A stretch of 64,000 nt of DNA from Spongilla lacustris (lineage: Eukaryota; Porifera; Demospongiae; Spongillida; Spongillidae): contig OX442425.1 in NCBI GenBank assembly GCA_949361645.1, positions 1 to 64,000 on the forward strand, read 5' to 3'. Numbering within the stretch: the first letter of the stretch is position 1; every line of letters starts with the position of its first letter. A model generated the notes under the pieces. That model did not search any database, was not told the DNA's origin, and saw nothing but the letters and a program-made list of their open reading frames with translations. This document shows positions 27,555 through 40,704 of this stretch, in pieces. The translations under genes were made by a program, and so were the position numbers.

Positions 27555-30500
27555 GAAAGTCGTGCCCTATAAGTCCCATAAGAATAATCTAACTTTTAAT
27601 TTTATTCTTATCAATTTGTATTTATTTATTGTATCTTCACCCTGTTGTGTAAATAAAACAATTCACCTTAATCACTTATCCACACTCACCCTGTACAATA
27701 ATTTAAATCATATTTAAATTCCTGTCTTCACCCATACTCTCTCTTTTAAACTCTCTCTATCTTCTGTGCCCAACTGAGGTGTCATTGTTCTCGGGAATCT
27801 GACATGAGGGCTCACAGGCTCCATTGATTTTGGGGAAGTAGGGTAAGCCTTGCCACCGCCAGTTAGCGTGGGATCTGTTGCATCATTGGTAGTCATTGCC
27901 GCCCTTGACCGAGACTTCCCCTAGCTGTGTGTGTGTTTGGGGCTCCTGCTTTGGACCTCCAGGTAGCCAACCTGTATCATAAACCTGAGTCACATCCTTA
28001 ATGCCTAAGATGAGGTGATTGCTGTAAGGCTTAGACAGCATCGCTAATCCCTTAATTGTGTTGGTTTCCCTCGATCATGACTCATTTGGGAATCTAATAT
28101 CTATCCCTATAAGTCCCATAACAGTAATCTAACTTTTAATTTTATTCTTATCAATTTGTATTTATTTATTGTATCTTCACCCTGTTGTGTAAATAAAACA
28201 ATTCACCTTAATCACTTATCCACACTCACCCTGTACAATAATTTAAATTATTTAAATTCCTGTCTTCACCCATATTCTCTCTTTTAAACTCTCTTTATCT
28301 TCTGGGCCCAACTGAGGTGTCATTGTTCTTGGGAATCTGGCATGAGGGCTCACAGGCTCCATTGATTTTGGGGAATTTGTTGGCTCTGCCACTGCCGGCT
28401 AGCGTGGAGTCTGTTGCATCATTGGTGTCCCATGTTTGACATGTAATGCTGCAGCTACAATTTGTATGGTGTTGTACACATTTGTCATACCAAATGACTA
28501 TATGTTTACAGATCACAATATCCATCGACATGTTGCAGATGCACGAGCATCCACACACTGTACCTTTTTCTTGTGACGTCCATTTCATCATCACACAGCT
28601 GAAAATGGTGTGCTGAATGTGTGTGCATATACTGTACAGTTTTAGATTATTAATAGTTATGTACATGTAGAGCTATGCACAAGTGTGTATGGTTCCTACA
28701 CATTCAAAGAGCAGCATTACATGTAGCTTAGATCCCCGTGGCAGCCAGCCTAAACTGATCGTACTCCACAGACATTTGTCCGCAATGTCCATCTGCCTCA
28801 ATGAGCCAGGAGACTTACAAGCAATTGATCTGTGTTCTCCGTGCGAATGGTTGGCAAAGCTGTCCTAAAAAAGGTGTCCCATTTTTTGACATTTAATGCT
28901 GCAGCTACAATTTGAATGGTACCGTACACATTTGTCGTACCAAATCACCATATGTATGCATCGAGATGTTGCAGATACATGTTTCTATTTATTTATTGTA
29001 TCTTCACCCTGTAGTGTACAATTCACCTTAATCACTTATCCCCAAGCACCATGTATATTTAAATTCCTGTCTTCACCCATACTCTCTCTTTCAAACTCTC
29101 TCTATCTTCTGGGCCCAACTGAGGTGTCATTGTTCTTGGGAATCTGACATGAGGGCTCACAGGCTCCGTTGATTTTGGGGTAGTGGGGTATGTCCTGCCA
29201 CCTCCAGTTAGCGTGGGATCTGTTGCATCATTGGTAGGCATTGCCACCCTTGACCGAGACTTCCCCTAGCTGTGTGTGTGTTTGGGGCTCCTGCTTTTGA
29301 CCTCCAGGATGCCAACCTGTGTCTTAACCTGGGTCACGTCCTTAATGCCTAAGAAGAGGCGATTGCTGTAAGGCTTAGACAGCATCGCTAATTCCTTAAT
29401 TGTGTTGGTTTCCCTTGATCATGACTAATCTTTTGGGAATCTAATATCTATCCCTATAAGTCCCATAACAGTAATCTAACTTTTAATTTTATTCATATCA
29501 ATTTGTATTTATTTATTGTGTCTGTTGCATCATTGGTAGGCATTGCCGCCCTTGACCGAGATGGTGTGCTGAATGTGTGTGCATGTACTGTTTATGTACA
29601 TGTAGAGCTATGCACAAGTGTGTATGGTTCCTATGCATTCAAAGAGCAGCATTACATGTAGCTTAGATCCCCGTGGCAGCCAGCCTAAACTGATCGTACT
29701 CCACAGACATTTGTCCGCAATGTCCATCTGCCTCAATGAGCCAGGAGACTTACAAGCAATTGATCTGTGTTCTCCGTGCGAATGGTTGGCGAAGCTGTCC
29801 AAAAAATAAAGCATTTTCAGGTGTCCCATTTTTGACATTTAATGCTGCAGCTTCAATTTGTATGGTACCGTACACATTTGTCATACTAAATCACCATATC
29901 TATGCATCGAGATGTTGCAGATACATGACACATGTACGTGTATATACTGTTAGTTGTTGTACACGTAGAGCTATGACCAAGTGTGTATGGTTCCTACGCA
30001 TTCAAAGAGCAGCATTACATGTAGCTTAGATCCCCGTGGCAGCCAGCCTAAACTGATCGTACTCCACAGACATTTGTCCGCAATGTCCATCTGCCTCAAT
30101 GAGCCAGGAGACTTACAAGCAATTGATCTGTGTTCTCCATGCGAATGGTTGGCAAAGCTGTCCTAAAAAAGGTGTCCCATTTTTTGACATTTAATGCTGC
30201 AGCTTCAATTTGTATGGTACCGTACACATTTGTCATACTAAATCACCATATCTATGCATTGAGATGTTGCAGATACATGACACATGTACGTGTATATACT
30301 GTTAGTTGTTGTACACGTAGAGCTATGCACAAGTGTGTATGGTTCCTACGCATTCAAAGAGCAGCATTACATGTAGCTTAGATCCCCGTGGCAGCCAGCC
30401 TAAACTGATCGTACTCCACAGACATTTGTCCGTAATGTCCATCTGCCTCAATGAGCCAGGAGACTTACAAGCAATTGATCTGTGTTCTCCGTGCGAATGG

Positions 30501-33500
30501 TTGGCAAAGCTGTCCTAAAAAAGGTGTCCCATTTTTTGACATTTAATGCTGCAGCTACAATTTGAACAGTACCGTACTGTACTAAATCACCATATGTATG
30601 CATCGAGATGTTGCAGATACATGATACCTGTTTCTATTTATTTATTGTATCTTCACCCTGTAGTGTACAATTCACCTTAATCACTTATCCCCAAGCACCA
30701 TGTATATTTAAATTCCGGTCTTCACCCATACTCTCTCTTTCAAACTCTCTCTATCTTCTGGGCCCAACTGAGGTGTCATTGTTCTTGGGAATCTGACATA
30801 AGGGCTCACAGGCTCCGTTGATTTTGGGGAAGTGGGGTATGTCCTGCCACCTCCAGTTAGCGTGGGATCTGTTGCATCATTGGTAGGCATTGCCACCCTT
30901 GACCGAGACTTCCCCTAGCTGTGTGTGTGTTTGGGGCTCCTGCTTTTGACCTCCAGGATGCCAACCTGTGTCTTAACCTGGGTCACGTCCTTAATGCCTA
31001 AGAAGAGGCGATTGCTGTAAGGCTTAGACAGCATCGCTAATTCCTTAATTGTGTTGGTTTCCCTTGATCATGACTAATCTTTTGGGAATCTAATATCTAT
31101 CCCTATAAGTCCCATAACAGTAATCTAACTTTTAATTTTATTCATATCAATTTGTATTTATTTATTGTGTCTGTTGCATCATTGGTAGGCATTGCCGCCC
31201 TTGACCGAGATGGTGTGCTGAATGTGTGTGCATGTACTGTTTATGTACATGTAGAGCTATGCACAAGTGTGTATGGTTCCTATGCATTCAAAGAGCAGCA
31301 TTACATGTAGCTTAGATCCCCGTGGCAGCCAGCCTAAACTGATCGTACTCCACAGACATTTGTCCGCAATGTCCATCTGCCTCAATGAGCCAGGAGACTT
31401 ACAAGCAATTGATCTGTGTTCTCCGTGCGAATGGTTGGCGAAGCTGTCCAAAAAATAAAGCATTTTCAGGTGTCCCATTTTTGACATTTAATGCTGCAGC
31501 TTCAATTTGTATGGTACCGTACACATTTGTCATACTAAATCACCATATCTATGCATCGAGATGTTGCAGATACATGACACATGTACGTGTATATACTGTT
31601 AGTTGTTGTACACGTAGAGCTATGACCAAGTGTGTATGGTTCCTACGCATTCAAAGAGCAGCATTACATGTAGCTTAGATCCCCGTGGCAGCCAGCCTAA
31701 ACTGATCGTACTCCACAGACATTTGTCCGCAATGTCCATCTGCCTCAATGAGCCAGGAGACTTACAAGCAATTGATCTGTGTTCTCCGTGCGAATGGTTG
31801 GCGAAGCTGTCCTAAAAAAGGTGTCCCATTTTTTGACATTTAATGCTGCAGCTTCAATTTGTATGGTACCGTACACATTTGTCGTACTAAATCACCGTAT
31901 GTATGGATCGAGATGTTGCAGATACATGATACCTGTTTCTATTTATTTATTGTATCTTCACCCTGTAGTGTACAATTCACCTTTATCACTTATCCCCAAG
32001 CACCATGTATATTTAAATTCCTGTCTTCACCCATACTCTCTCTTTCAAACTCTCTCTATCTTCTGGGCCCAACTGAGGTGTCATTGTTCTTGGGAATCTG
32101 ACATGAGGGCTCACAGGCTCCGTTGATTTTGGGGAAGTAGGGTATGCCCTGCCACCTCCAGTTAGCGTGGGATCTGTTGCATCATTGGTAGGCATTGCCA
32201 CCCTTGACCGAGACTTCCCCTAGCTGTGTGTGTGTTTGGGGCTCCTGCTTTTGACCTCCAGGAGGCCAACCTGTGTCTTAACCCGGGTCACGTCCTTAAT
32301 GCCTAAGATGAGGTGATTGCTGTAAGGCTTAGACAGCATCGCTAATTCCTTAATTGTGTTGGTTTCCCTTGATCATGACTAATCTTTTGGGAATCTAATA
32401 TCTATCCCTATATAAGTCCCAAAACAGTAATCTAACTTTTAATTTTATTCTTATCAATTTGTGTTTATTTATTGTGTCTGTTGCATCATTGGTAGGCATT
32501 GCTGACCTTGACCGAGATGGTGTGCTGAATGTGTGTGCATGTACTGTTTATGTACATGTAGAGCTATGCACAAGTGTGTATGGTTCCTATGCATTCAAAG
32601 AGCAGCATTACATGTAGCTTAGATCCCCGTGGCAGCCAGCCTAAACTGATCGTACTCCACAGACATTTGTCCGCAATGTCCATCTGCCTCAATGAGCCAG
32701 GAGACTTACAAGCAATTGATCTGTGTTCTCCGTGCGAATGGTTGGCGAAGCTGTCCAAAAAATAAAGCATTTTCAGGTGTCCCATTTTTGACATTTAATG
32801 CTGCAGCTTCAATTTGTATGGTACCGTACACATTTGTCATACTAAATCACCATATCTATGCATCAAGATGTTGCAGATACATGACACATGTACGTGTATA
32901 TACTATTAGTTGTTGTACACGTAGAGCTATGCACAAGTGTGTATGGTTCCTATGCATTCAAAGAGCAGCATTACATGTCGCTTAGATCCCCGTGGCAGCC
33001 AGCCTAAACTGATCGTACTCCACAGACATTTGTCCGCAATGTCCATCTGCCTCAATGAGCCAGGAGACTTACAAGCAATTGATCTGTGTTCTCCGTGCGA
33101 ATGGTTGGCAAAGCTGTCCTAAAAAAGGTGTCCCATTTTTTGACATTTAATGCTGCAGCTTCAATTTGTATGGTACCGTACACATTTGTCATACTATATC
33201 ACATATCTATGCATCGAGATGTTGCAGATACATGACACATGTACGTGTATATACTGTTAGTTGTTGTACACGTAGAGCTATGCACAAGTGTGTATGGTTC
33301 CTACGCATTCAAAGAGCAGCATTACATGTAGCTTAGATCCCCGTGGCAGCCAGCCTAAACTGATCGTACTCCACAGACATTTGTCCGCAATGTCCATCTG
33401 CCTCAATGAGCCAGGAGACTTACAAGCAATTGATCTGTGTTCTCCGTGCGAATGGTTGGCGAAGCTGTCCAAAAAATAAAGCATTTTCAGGTGTCCCATT

Positions 33501-36500
33501 TTTGACATTTAATGCTGCAGCTTCAATTTGTATGGTACTGTACACATTTGTCATACTAAATCACCATATCTATGCATCGAGATGTTGCAGATACATGACA
33601 CATGTACGTGTATATACTGTTAGTTGTTGTACACGTAGAGCTATGCACAAGTGTGTATGGTTCCTACGCATTCAAAGAGCAGCATTACATGTAGCTTAGT
33701 TCCCGGTGGCAGCCAGCCTAAACTGATCGTACTCCACAGACATTTGTCCGCAATGTCCATCTGCCTCAATGAGCCAGGAGACTTACAAGCAATTGATCTG
33801 TGTTCTCCGTGCGAATGGTTGGCGAAGCTGTCCTAAAAAAGGTGTCCCATTTTTTGACATTTAATGCTGCAGCTACAATTTGTATGGTACCGTACACATT
33901 TGTCGTACCAAATCACCATATCTATGCATCGAGATGTTGCAGATACATGATACCTGTTTCTATTTATTTATTGTATCTTCACCCTGTAGTGTACAATTCA
34001 CCTTTATCACTTATCCCCAAGCACCATGTATATTTAAATTCCTGTCTTCACCCATACTCTCTCTTTCAAACTCTCTCTATCTTCTGGGCCCAACTGAGGT
34101 GTCATTGTTCTTGGGAATCTGACATGAGGGCTCACAGGCTCCGTTGATTTTGGGGAAGTAGGGTATGCCCTGCCACCTCCAGTTAGCGTGGGATCTGTTG
34201 CATCATTGGTAGGCATAGCCACCCTTGACCGAGACTTCCCCTAGCTGTGTGTGTGTTTGGGGCTCCTGCTTTTGACCTCCAGGATGCCAACCTGTGTCTT
34301 AACCTGGGTCACGTCCTTAATGCCTAAGATGAGGTGATTGCTGTAAGGCTTAGACAGCATCGCTAATTCCTTAATTGTGTTGGTTTCCCTTGATCATGAC
34401 TAATCTTTTGGGAATCTAATATCTATCCCTATAAGTCCCATAACAGTAATCTAACTTTTAATTTTATTCTTATCAATTTGTATTTATTTATTGTGTCTGT
34501 TGCATCATTGGTAGGCATTGCCGACCTTGACCAAGATGGTGTGCTGAATGTGTGTGCATGTACTGTTTATGTACATGTAGAGCTATGCACAAGTGTGTAT
34601 GGTTCCTATGCATTCAAAGAGCAGCATTACATGTAGCTTAGATCCCCGTGGCAGCCAGCCTAAACTGATCGTACTCCACAGACATTTGTCCGCAATGTCC
34701 ATCTGCCTCAATGAGCCAGGAGACTTACAAGCAATTGATCTGTGTTCTCCGTGCGAATGGTTGGCGAAGCTGTCCAAAAAATAAAGCATTTTCAGGTGTC
34801 CCATTTTTGACATTTAATGCTGCAGCTACAATTTGAATGGTACCGTACACATTTGTCATACTAAATCACCATATCTATGCATCGAGATGTTGCAGATACA
34901 TGACACATGTACGTGTATATACTGTTAGTTGTTGTACACGTAGAGCTATGCACAAGTGTGTATGGTTCCTACGCATTCAAAGAGCAGCATTACATGTAGC
35001 TTAGATCCCCGTGGCAGCCAGCCTAAACTGATGGAGACTTACAAGCAATTGATCTGTGTTCTCCGTGCGAATGGTTGGCAAAGCTGTCCTAAAAAAGGTG
35101 TCCCATTTTTTGACATTTAATGCTGCAGCTTCAATTTGAATGGTACCGTACACATTTGTCATACCAAATCACCGTATGTATGGATCGAGATGTTGCAGAT
35201 ACATGATACCTGTTTCTATTTATTTATTGTATCTTCACCCTGTAGTGTACAATTCACCTTTATCACTTATCCCAAAGCACCATGTATATTTAAATTCCTG
35301 TCTTCACCCATACTCTATCTTTTAAATTCTCTCTATCTTCTGGGCCCAACTGAGGTGTCATTGTTCTTGGGAATCTGACATGAGGGCTCACAGGCTCCGT
35401 TGATTTTGGGGAAGTGGGGTATGTCCTGCCACCTCCAGTTAGCGTGGGATCTGTTGCATCATTGGTAGGCATAGCCACCCTTGACCGAGACTTCCCCTAG
35501 CTGTGTGTGTGTTTGGGGCTCCTGCTTTTGACCTCCAGGATGCCAACCTGTGTCTTAACCTGGGTCACGTCCTTAATGCCTAAGATGAGGTGATTGCTGT
35601 AAGGCTTAGACAGCATCGCTAATTCCTTAATTGTGTTGGTTTCCCTTGATCATGACTAATCTTTTGGGAATCTAATATCTATCCCTATAAGTCCCATAAC
35701 AGTAATCTAACTTTTAATTTTATTCTTATCAATTTGTATTTATTTATTGTGTCTGTTGCATCATTGGTAGGCATTGCCGACCTTGACCAAGATGGTGTGC
35801 TGAATGTGTGTGCATGTACTGTTTATGTACATGTAGAGCTATGCACAAGTGTGTATGGTTCCTATGCATTCAAAGAGCAGCATTACATGTAGCTTAGATC
35901 CCCGTGGCAGCCAGCCTAAACTGATCGTACTCCACAGACATTTGTCCGCAATGTCCATCTGCCTCAATGAGCCAGGAGACTTACAAGCAATTGATCTGTG
36001 TTCTCCGTGCGAATGGTTGGCGAAGCTGTCCAAAAAATAAAGCATTTTCAGGTGTCCCATTTTTGACATTTAATGCTGCAGCTACAATTTGAATGGTACC
36101 GTACACATTTGTCATACTAAATCACCATATCTATGCATCGAGATGTTGCAGATACATGACACATGTACGTGTATATACTGTTAGTTGTTGTACACGTAGA
36201 GCTATGCACAAGTGTGTATGGTTCCTACGCATTCAAAGAGCAGCATTACATGTAGCTTAGATCCCCGTGGCAGCCAGCCTAAACTGATGGAGACTTACAA
36301 GCAATTGATCTGTGTTCTCCGTGCGAATGGTTGGCAAAGCTGTCCTAAAAAAGGTGTCCCATTTTTTGACATTTAATGCTGCAGCTTCAATTTGAATGGT
36401 ACCGTACACATTTGTCATACCAAATCACCGTATGTATGGATCGAGATGTTGCAGATACATGATACCTGTTTCTATTTATTTATTGTATCTTCACCCTGTA

Positions 36501-37440
36501 GTGTACAATTCACCTTTATCACTTATCCCAAAGCACCATGTATATTTAAATTCCTGTCTTCACCCATACTCTATCTTTTAAATTCTCTCTATCTTCTGGG
36601 CCCAACTGAGGTGTCATTGTTCTTGGGAATCTGACATGAGGGCTCACAGGCTCCGTTGATTTTGGGGAAGTGGGGTATGTCCTGCCACCTCCAGTTAGCG
36701 TGGGATCTGTTGCATCATTGGTAGGCATTGCCACCCTTGACCGAGACTTCCCCTAGCTGTGTGTGTGTTTGGGGCTCCTGCTTTTGACCTCCAGGATGCC
36801 AACCTGTGTCTTAACCTGGGTCACGTCCTTAATGCCTAAGAAGAGGTGATTGCTGTAAGGCTTAGACAGCATCGCTAATTCCTTAATTGTGTTGGCTTCC
36901 CTTGATCATGACTCATTGGGGAATCTAATATCTATCCCTATAAGTCCCATAACAGTAATTAACTTTTAATTTTATTCTTATCAATTTGTATTTATTTATT
37001 GTGTCTGTTGCATCATTGGTAGGCATTGCCGCCCTTGACCGAGATGGTGTGCTGAATGTGTGTGCATGTACTGTTTATTAATAGTTATGTACATGTAGAG
37101 CTATGCACAAATGTGTATGGTTCCTACACATTCAAAGAGCAGCATTACATGTAGCTTAGATCCCCGTGGCAGCCAGCCTAAACTGATCGTACTCCACAGA
37201 CATTTGTCCGCAATGTCCATCTGCCTCAATGAGCCAGGAGACTTACAAGCAATTGATCTGTGTTCTCCGTGCGAATGGTTGGCGAAGCTGTCCAAAAAAT
37301 AAAGCATTTTCAGGTGTCCCATTTTTTGACACGTAATGCTGCAGCTACAATTTGTATGGTACCGTACACATTTGTCATACTAAATCACCATATCTATGCA
37401 TCGAGATGTTGCAGATACATGACACCTGTACGTGGTATGG
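27555..37440. repeat. Higher-order tandem array of two interleaved monomers
   Basis: Nearly 10 kb is built from monomer A (351-363 bp, marked by GTGTGTATGGTTCCTA) and monomer B (about 585 bp, marked by CTTCACCCATACTCTCTCTT). A monomers begin near 28683, 29618, 29981, 30333, 31267, 31630, 32574, 32937, 33288, 33651, 34593, 34962, 35849, 36218 and 37111. B blocks lie near 27555, 28080, 29000, 30620, 31930, 33960, 35220 and 36470. Runs of 1 to 4 A units separate the B units. Whole supra-units recur nearly identically (about 1,649 bp at 29.6/31.3 kb and about 1,256-1,262 bp at 34.6/35.8/37.1 kb). Every A copy keeps a 61-63 codon frame on the plus strand and a 73-76 codon frame on the minus strand, which recent homogenisation explains without selection. 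Confidence 0.9.
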
Positions 37441-37461
37441 TACGGTTAGTTGTTGTACATA

Positions 37462-38433
37462 AAGTTGGCAGTCGTGCACAGGTAACGCTGCACCAAGAGT
37501 TGTCAATATGCATGGGGTAAGGGTGGTGTACTGTACAAGGAGGGAGATACACGTTTCTGTCGGTTGAATGTATTGAATTATACAGAAACTATGCTCCCTC
37601 CGTATGCGATTGGTTGTACAGCACGTGATGTGACCACGTGGCGGTAGAGGTATATAAGGTTATGTGAGCGGGAAAGAAGTCATTCTACGTTGCCAGTGCA
37701 CGTGTCTGTGAACTTTACATAGTCTGAATATATTGTGCGGCTGGATGGCTGCTGTAGGAGTGTGTTGTATGTCGGCCGGGTGGCTGGAGTACATGTGGTT
37801 ATTTTGTGTCAGCCAGGTGGCTGGAGTACATGTGGTTATTTAGTGTCAGCCAGGTGGCTGGAGTATATGTGGTTATTGTGTGTCGGCCGGGTGGCTGGAG
37901 TATATGTGGTTATTGAGTGTCAGCCAGATGGCTGGAGTATATGTGGTTATTGTGTGTCAGTTGGGTGGCTGGTGTTGCAAGGCATATTTTTCCCCATGTT
38001 GATGGAGGCAGATTGTTCCTTGATGATCATTTTCCACACAAATGAAAGCTGAAGACCCTCTGAGGAACTTGTGTTATGTTGTGATATGTTGTGGTGTCCA
38101 GAGCAGTGTGTAATAAGGTTTTTTCCTCACACAGTGAGGTTTTTTCCCTTGAGGTGGTGTGGGCCCACCACCTCTAAATAAATTAGGTTAAAAATTCAAA
38201 TGTAGCTGTTGTATGTTGGTCCCTGCTCTGAGTGTGGTTCGTGTGGTGATTGTGTTTGTGGATATACGTGGTTGGTGTTGTCAGTATATGTTTGGTGTTG
38301 TCAGTATGTTTGGTGGTGTGTGTTGTATGTTGTTGTTTATATGAAGTTGGCAGTCGTGCACAGGCGACGCTGCACCAAGAGTTGTCAATATGCATGGGGT
38401 AAGGGTGGTGTACATGTACAAGGAGGGAGGTAC
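37462..38433 (+). mobile_element. LTR-like or promoter-bearing unit between 89-bp direct repeats
   Basis: An 89-bp sequence starting AAGTTGGCAGTCGTGCACAG occurs at 37462-37550 and 38344-38433. Between them are a TATA box (TATATAAG, 37651-37658), a 36-bp minisatellite, a 9-bp-stem hairpin GAGGTGGTG...CACCACCTC (38151-38174) and AATAAA (38177-38182). This order resembles an LTR U3-R, but no protein-coding part or short target duplication was found. It could equally be a small non-coding transcription unit. Confidence 0.4.
37735..37975. repeat. 36-bp minisatellite
   Basis: About six units such as GTGTCAGCCAGGTGGCTGGA plus GTATATGTGGTTATTG, downstream of the TATA box of the LTR-like unit. Confidence 0.93.
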
Positions 38434-39300
38434 CAAGTTTTGTTTTCCTGAATTCCAGCGATTCCCAGGAGGCTGTAGAAGAGGTAGGGGTTTGAAACTC
38501 GTTATTTTTGTGTAGTAACCGTAACTTAGCGATGCCAATTTCCACCAGGCTAGCTCATTTAGTACTCACTTCCGTTAATTTTCAATGGAGATCACGAAGC
38601 CTCTCTTTGACTTGAAGTAGCACTTCCGCATAACCACTTATAATAAAGTTTTAAGCTTAAAATCTATGTCTCATGACTTATGAATAGAAAGATGAGGAAA
38701 AGGAGGGCTTTTGCTAGCTCTTGCAATACATGGCTTTTTTTTATCACTACCCCTCGAACTAACAGAAAGTGACATAGTTACAGGCAGAGAACGCAATTGT
38801 ATTTTTTTGTATGTTTAGAGCTTCACTTTGGATACTTCCAGATATGTTGGCGGCGCTGCTGGTTGTCTGTTCGATTGAAACTATTTTAAAAGCTACGACA
38901 CACCCCCCGTTCTAATTTGGCTTACAGATTGAAGTTTGAATGGGGATGGATTTTTGCCCATTGTCATATGTTTAATTATTCATGATGTCGTATGACGCAG
39001 GTAATTCGATTCTCATCTAGTTTCTGGGTGGTAGTATGAAACGAGCTCAATCAACACGTGCAGTCCGCACATTTGGGCACTATGGAACGGAGACTGTAAG
39101 AGGTTCACTAGGACCAGATTGAGTTTCCTTCCTATGAGTACAAGCTATCAAATCAAAAGCTTTTAGCACAAGAATACATCGCTGTTCCCACAGTTCTGTG
39201 TGTGCATTTCGATAGAGGGCACGACATAAACGACTGTAACCAATTCAATTGTGCAATTAACGAAATTATGCTTGCATTTTTAATTTTTTATATAATAATA
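38434..39300. other. Gene-free stretch
   Basis: Unique-looking A/T-rich DNA with stop codons in every frame. No feature supported. Confidence 0.6.
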
Positions 39301-39301
39301 G

Positions 39302-39558
39302 AAAGCACACAGCCAATGACCCTAAATGTGCTGAACTAGGCTGGAGGTGTGTGCCTCTAGCAGTAGAAACTTATGGCAATTGGGGTGAGAAAGTAAGAAG
39401 AACCTTCGCTCTACTGGCCACACGCTTGGCCTTTGGCTCTTCCCCATTTCGTTAAGCCAGGGTGATCAGTGACATGTTTGGAAGGCTAAATATCACCCTG
39501 GTTAGAGCCATAGCAAGGGCCATACTGGCTAGGAATGTGATCCCTACTGACTTTAATT
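39302..39558 (+). pseudogene. LINE C-terminal fragment, copy 1
   Basis: With frame changes, the plus strand reads ANDPKCAELGWRCVPLAVET, YGNWGEK, then LATRLA and FGRLNITLVRAIARAILARN, matching the C-terminus of copy 3 (40845-41507). It lacks everything upstream, so it is a 5'-truncated LINE copy. Confidence 0.75.
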
Positions 39559-39688
39559 AAATAATAACTTGTAGATATTAATAACTTGTAGATATAGATT
39601 TATTAGTTTGTTGTTTGTAATTATTCCAGTGTATGTATTATTCTGTGCTAAAATGTAGGTATGTCATTTAAATAATTATACACACACT

Positions 39689-40634
39689 TTGTCTAGCAAA
39701 ATTGAAGATCAGCAGTTTCGGCAGCTGTTTGATCTCTCCTCTCCGGCCAATAGAGCTCGCCTATTATCAGTCTCTTCACGTCATGCCGCTTCTTGGCTTA
39801 CTGTTATCCCCTCTCCAGGCCTTAACCTGCATCTAGAGCCTAATGAATTTGCTTGGTATGGATGTTTCTTTTGACTCATGCTGTCCCTATTGTCCTAACC
39901 ATAGGTTGGACCCGCTTGGTCACCATGCATTGATGTGTAAACACGGGGGTGATGTGGTCTTGCGTCACAACAACCTTTGTGATGTTTTTGTGGAGTTCTG
40001 TCATAGGGCTTGCTTAGGAGGTCAGGTCAAAGTTGTAAGTGGTCTTGGTCTTGACGGGCTGCACTCTTGTCCTGCTGACGTACTTGTCAACAACTGGCAT
40101 CTTGGCAAACCTGCTGCTTTTGACCTCACTATCACTTCACCGCTTAACCCAACCACTTTGACTGAAGTGGGGGTGAGGTGTGGGTCTTCTGCTCTGGTTG
40201 CTGAGCCGAGAAAGCATAATGCCAATGATTCCAATTTTGAGAAGATTGTCCATAGTTTACGAAATTGTATTGAAGAGCATTGGATGCAGGATGAGGATTT
40301 TGTCATATTTAAAGTGGACATGACAAACGCATTCAACCTTGTTTCTAGACAGGCAGTCCTTGATGAATGCTCAGCTTTTTCCCCCGAAATCCTGCCCTGG
40401 GTGTCTTGGTGTTATGGCTCTCACCCAGAATTGTGGCATCCCATGGGCCATTTAAGTTCACAATCTGGTATTCAACAAGGGGACCCGCTTGGGCCCATGC
40501 TGTTTGCTCTTGTTCTCCAGAAGCTCATTTCTACCATTGATGCGGATGATGAATGTTTACAACTTCTGCTTCAGGCATGGTACCTAGATGATGGTGTGCT
40601 TGCAGGTAAAAGGTCTGCAGTCCTACGTGCTTAG
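39689..40634 (+). pseudogene. LINE copy 2: endonuclease region fused to reverse transcriptase
   Basis: The frame at 39843-40634 begins with a zinc finger CPYCPNHRLDPLGHHALMC (CX2CX9HX4C) and a PAD...AFDLTITSPL stretch typical of a restriction-like endonuclease. After a break near 40215-40235 it continues with reverse-transcriptase motifs FKVDMTNAFN, GIQQGDPLGPMLF and YLDDG. In intact elements the endonuclease follows the RT, so this order shows two element fragments joined. A preceding frame at 39689-39874 carries part of the same element. The last part of the RT is missing. Confidence 0.8.
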
Positions 40635-40704
40635 CATCTTATTGAAGAACTGGGACCTTGTATTGGTATTGTCATCAATTAGCACATGAGTGGTAGGATA
40701 AAGA

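Noticed and set aside
28683..34962. CRISPR or tRNA-array interpretation of regularly spaced repeats
   Set aside because: Unit length of 350-590 bp, no short repeat-spacer structure, and no cloverleaf or B-box (GGTTCGANTCC) match.
28683..37302. Array of small conserved genes in the A/B monomers
   Set aside because: Copies are too similar for conservation to mean selection, there are no consistent splice or promoter signals per unit, and both strands are open. Treated as a repeat.
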